Source: an uncultured Clostridia bacterium (GTDB lineage Bacteria > Bacillota > Clostridia > Oscillospirales > Acutalibacteraceae). Taken from it: a stretch of DNA of 45,663 nucleotides. The stretch lies in contig CAMLSX010000015.1 in NCBI GenBank assembly GCA_946484175.1, positions 1 to 45,663 on the forward strand, in the 5' to 3' direction. Below the pieces are notes generated by a model. That model made no database searches. It had not been told where the DNA came from and was given only the letters and a program-made list of their open reading frames with translations. The stretch's first letter is position 1; each line of letters opens with the position of its first letter. Below are positions 43,564 to 45,663 of the stretch, in pieces. The translations under genes were made by a program, and so were the position numbers.

Positions 43564-44835
43564 TTATTCCACAAAGTCAAATTCCAGATCGTACATGCTG
43601 ACTGTGTCGCCTTCTTCACAACCAGCTTCCCGCAAAGCGTCAATCACTCCGGTCTGAATCAGCACACGCTGGAAGTATTGCAGGGACTCATAATCATCAA
43701 AGTTGACAGAGTTGATGAGCTGAAGCAGCCACTTGCCCTCGACCATAAACACGTTATCGTGGCGGGTAATCTGCACCTGGGTGTTCTCCATGGCCTCCAC
43801 TTCCACCTGCGGAGCGGGTTCGGCTTCGAATCGGCGCACTGGCGGCAAGCTTTGCAGCATTTCCTGAATCTTTTTCAAAAGCGGATCTACATCATATCGA
43901 ATTGCCGCCATAATCGGGAAGAAGCTGTATCCCTTTGCCTCTACATACTGACGAAATTCCTCAATCTGCTCATCCGTAGCAAGGTCGCACTTGTTGCCTG
44001 CCACCAGCATGGGACGCTGAGCCAGTTCGGGATTAAACTTTTCTAGCTCCCGGTTGATAATTTCAAAATCCTCTTTCGGGTCACGGCCTTCGCTTCCGGC
44101 TACATCTACAATATGAACCAGCAGGCGGCACCGCTCCACATGGCGCAAAAATTGATGGCCAAGACCCACGCCTTCGCCTGCGCCTTCAATCAGGCCGGGA
44201 ATATCGGCCATGACAAAAGAACTGCCCTCACCCATGCGAACCACGCCCAGTACGGGAGTCAGGGTGGTGAAATGATAGTTGGCAATATTGGGCTTTGCTT
44301 CGCTGACCACCGATACCAAAGTCGATTTACCTACATTGGGATAACCAACCAATCCCACATCGGCCAACAGTTTCAGTTCCAGCTGGACTTCAAATTCCTC
44401 ACCAGGAGTGCCAGGTTTTGCAAAACGAGGCACCTGGCGAGTAGGGGTAGCAAAATGGGAGTTACCCCAGCCGCCGCGGCCACCTTTTGCCACAATCTGC
44501 GGTTCGTCATCAGACATATCCGCCAACAGCCGTCCGGTTTCTGCATCCTTTACCAGTGTACCACGAGGAACACGGATGATACAATCCTCGCCACCGCGGC
44601 CAAAGCACCGGTTGCCACGGCCATTTTCTCCGTTGGGGGCTGCATATTTCCGCTTGTATCGGAAATCGGCCAGCGTAGAAAGGTTATCATCTACCTGAAA
44701 GACAATATTACCACCCTTGCCGCCGTCGCCACCATCTGGGCCTCCGGCTGCTACATATTTTTCTCGCCGAAACGAAACAGCGCCATCGCCGCCCTTGCCG
44801 GCTTTAATTTTAATTTTTGCAATGTCGATAAACAT
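43564..44835 (-). CDS. obgE: GTPase ObgE/CgtA
   Basis: This 423-residue ribosome-assembly GTPase has a Gly-rich Obg fold at ~1-158 (GGDGAVSFRREKYVAAGGPDGGDGGKGG). The G domain has G1 GYPNVGKST (~166), DIPGLIEGAGEGVGLG (~212) and NKCDLATDE (~283). A C-terminal OCT domain spans ~345-423, as in Firmicutes Obg. AAAGGAGGCGG precedes the ATG. An intrinsic terminator lies between it and rpmA, so it is at least partly uncoupled from the r-protein operon. Confidence 0.97.
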   Translation of the reverse strand: MFIDIAKIKIKAGKGGDGAVSFRREKYVAAGGPDGGDGGKGGNIVFQVDDNLSTLADFRYKRKYAAPNGENGRGNRCFGRGGEDCIIRVPRGTLVKDAETGRLLADMSDDEPQIVAKGGRGGWGNSHFATPTRQVPRFAKPGTPGEEFEVQLELKLLADVGLVGYPNVGKSTLVSVVSEAKPNIANYHFTTLTPVLGVVRMGEGSSFVMADIPGLIEGAGEGVGLGHQFLRHVERCRLLVHIVDVAGSEGRDPKEDFEIINRELEKFNPELAQRPMLVAGNKCDLATDEQIEEFRQYVEAKGYSFFPIMAAIRYDVDPLLKKIQEMLQSLPPVRRFEAEPAPQVEVEAMENTQVQITRHDNVFMVEGKWLLQLINSVNFDDYESLQYFQRVLIQTGVIDALREAGCEEGDTVSMYDLEFDFVE

Positions 44836-44884
44836 AAGGTTTCCGCCTCCTTTATCGTATGTTTATTCATTCCCCATAAACATC

Positions 44885-44919
44885 AAAAAATCCCGGGCCA
44901 TTGCTGCCCCGGGATTTTT
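44885..44919 (-). terminator. Terminator between rpmA and obgE
   Basis: On the minus strand AAAAATCCCGGG (44919-44908) pairs with CCCGGGATTTTTT (44897-44885), with a 10-base loop and six T. It sits only 50 bases before the obgE start. Confidence 0.92.
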
Positions 44920-44930
44920 CATGTTTTAAA

Positions 44931-45215
44931 TTACTGCTCGACGCTGTACACGCTGACTCTCTTGCGGTCGCGGCCCATACGCTCAAACTTGACCTTACCG
45001 TCAACCAGAGCGAACAGGGAGTCGTCGGAACCTCTGCCCACGTTCTCACCGGGATGGATGTGAGTGCCGCGCTGCTTCACGAGAATGTTGCCGGCCAGAA
45101 CAAACTGACCGTCAGCGCGCTTCACGCCCAGACGCTTGGACTCGGAGTCACGGCCGTTCTTGGTAGAACCCATACCTTTTTTATGAGCGAACAGCTGGAT
45201 GTTGATCTTCAGCAT
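44931..45215 (-). CDS. rpmA: Ribosomal protein bL27 (precursor form)
   Basis: This 94-residue protein of the large subunit carries the Firmicutes pre-sequence MLKINIQLF in front of the conserved [15 protein letters not shown]. The pre-sequence must be cut after Phe9 for ribosome function, and the protease gene prp lies 2 bases upstream. The core signature [21 protein letters not shown] is intact. GGAGGTG precedes the ATG within the end of prp. Confidence 0.97.
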   Translation of the reverse strand: MLKINIQLFAHKKGMGSTKNGRDSESKRLGVKRADGQFVLAGNILVKQRGTHIHPGENVGRGSDDSLFALVDGKVKFERMGRDRKRVSVYSVEQ

Positions 45216-45217
45216 AC

Positions 45218-45541
45218 TTACACCTCCAAATAATTAACACTGATATTATCAGGATACTGCTCTTCCAGGCCCGTCATATGCAGACGAAAACCTGCCAAAC
45301 AGTCGCGGCACGAAGAAAGATATTTTTCTTCGCAAATACGAAGCCGCATTTCGCCATCGTCCTCGCTGATTTCAGCCGGGACGTGCAGAATTTCGGTGAT
45401 GGTATTGGCAATCAGATATGCTGCGGAAGAAACCGCTGCACACACAATGTCCTCACCCGCTTCACCAGCTTCTGCATGACCGCTGAGAAAAAAACCTGTC
45501 ATGCGGCCATCAGGTAAGACGAGAAAGTCTGCATAAATCAT
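45218..45541 (-). CDS. prp: Ribosomal-processing cysteine protease Prp
   Basis: This 107-residue protease cleaves the N-terminal extension of bL27. The catalytic His is in [20 protein letters not shown] (H22) and the catalytic Cys in the same stretch (C34), the H-x11-C spacing of Prp (YsxB). The order rplU-prp-rpmA is the conserved Firmicutes arrangement. It starts 3 bases after the rplU stop. Confidence 0.95.
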   Translation of the reverse strand: MIYADFLVLPDGRMTGFFLSGHAEAGEAGEDIVCAAVSSAAYLIANTITEILHVPAEISEDDGEMRLRICEEKYLSSCRDCLAGFRLHMTGLEEQYPDNISVNYLEV

Positions 45542-45544
45542 GGC

Positions 45545-45663
45545 TTACGCCTTAACTTCCTCAATCTGCACCTTGGTGTAGGGCTGTCTGTGGCCCATCT
45601 TGCGCTTCTCACCCTTCTTGGGCTTGTAAGTAAACACTGTGATCTTCTTTGCCTTGCCGTTCT
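45545..45663 (-). CDS. rplU: Ribosomal protein bL21, 3' part only
   Basis: The last 38 codons of bL21 enter from the right edge and end in TAA at 45547-45545. The translation contains [20 protein letters not shown], then [12 protein letters not shown], which holds the bL21 signature (K-x-R/K-x-GHRQ-x-YT). The 5' end and any autoregulatory leader are outside the window. Confidence 0.95.
   Translation of the reverse strand, partial: NGKAKKITVFTYKPKKGEKRKMGHRQPYTKVQIEEVKA

Overview
The window looks like chromosomal DNA of a low-to-moderate-GC, strictly anaerobic, probably spore-forming Clostridia bacterium of the Oscillospirales/Ruminococcaceae type. The evidence is a SCIFF peptide with its radical-SAM maturase, spoIIM- and cwlD-like genes, a SpoIIIE/FtsK translocase next to TepA, a Rex repressor, a tyrosyl T-box leader, the tlyA-nadK-argR-recN cluster and an L27 precursor with its Prp protease. 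I see no phage, plasmid, insertion sequence, CRISPR array, rRNA or tRNA gene. This is mostly core genome with a few accessory pieces.

Layout. 1-1640 (+): the 3' end of the SCIFF precursor gene, two stem-loops, the maturase and a strong terminator. 1.9-6.9 kb (+): spoIIM-like, a Xer recombinase, a YesL-like membrane protein, cwlD and radA. 6.9-12.3 kb: a small Cys-rich protein (-), an efflux adaptor plus FtsX-type permease with no ATPase, a DUF6873/GME-fold protein, a second, canonical Xer recombinase preceded by a 14-bp perfect palindrome, and a PHP phosphoesterase. 12.3-14.5 kb (-): a small P-loop kinase-like protein, then tyrS behind a T-box riboswitch.

14.5-24.7 kb (-) is one tight nine-gene operon: M16-like/M16 pair, lgt, folD, dxs, tlyA, nadK, argR, recN. 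It is driven from a candidate promoter about 255 nt upstream. 25.0-31.8 kb (-) is a second operon: tepA, ftsK/spoIIIE, ygiQ-type radical SAM, a ComEC-like secreted metallo-beta-lactamase and DUF3006. 31.9-34.2 kb holds divergent DMT (His-rich tail) and AEC transporters. 34.2-36.8 kb (+) holds icd, rex and a DUF1648 protein. 36.8-41.1 kb (-) holds ilvE, two GNAT acetyltransferases and an RsmF-type rRNA methylase. 41.2-41.9 kb (+) holds an XRE regulator and an Asn-rich peptide. 41.9-45.7 kb (-) holds a YitT protein, a mosaic inverted-repeat block, mrnC, obgE, rpmA, prp and the 3' end of rplU.

Functional themes are peptide modification (SCIFF), sporulation and chromosome handling (spoIIM, cwlD, ftsK, two Xer proteins, recN, radA), ribosome biogenesis (rplU-prp-rpmA-obgE-mrnC, tlyA, rsmF), isoprenoid/folate/NAD/lipoprotein metabolism, and redox control (icd-rex). 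The most noteworthy observations are the dif-sized palindrome in the promoter region of the canonical Xer gene, a neighbouring XerD-like protein that lacks the usual hairpin lysine, the repeat mosaic that supplies the stop codon of mrnC, the ATPase-less efflux pair, the His-rich transporter tail and the structured scfA-scfB spacer. All identifications come from reading motifs by eye; no database search was run.
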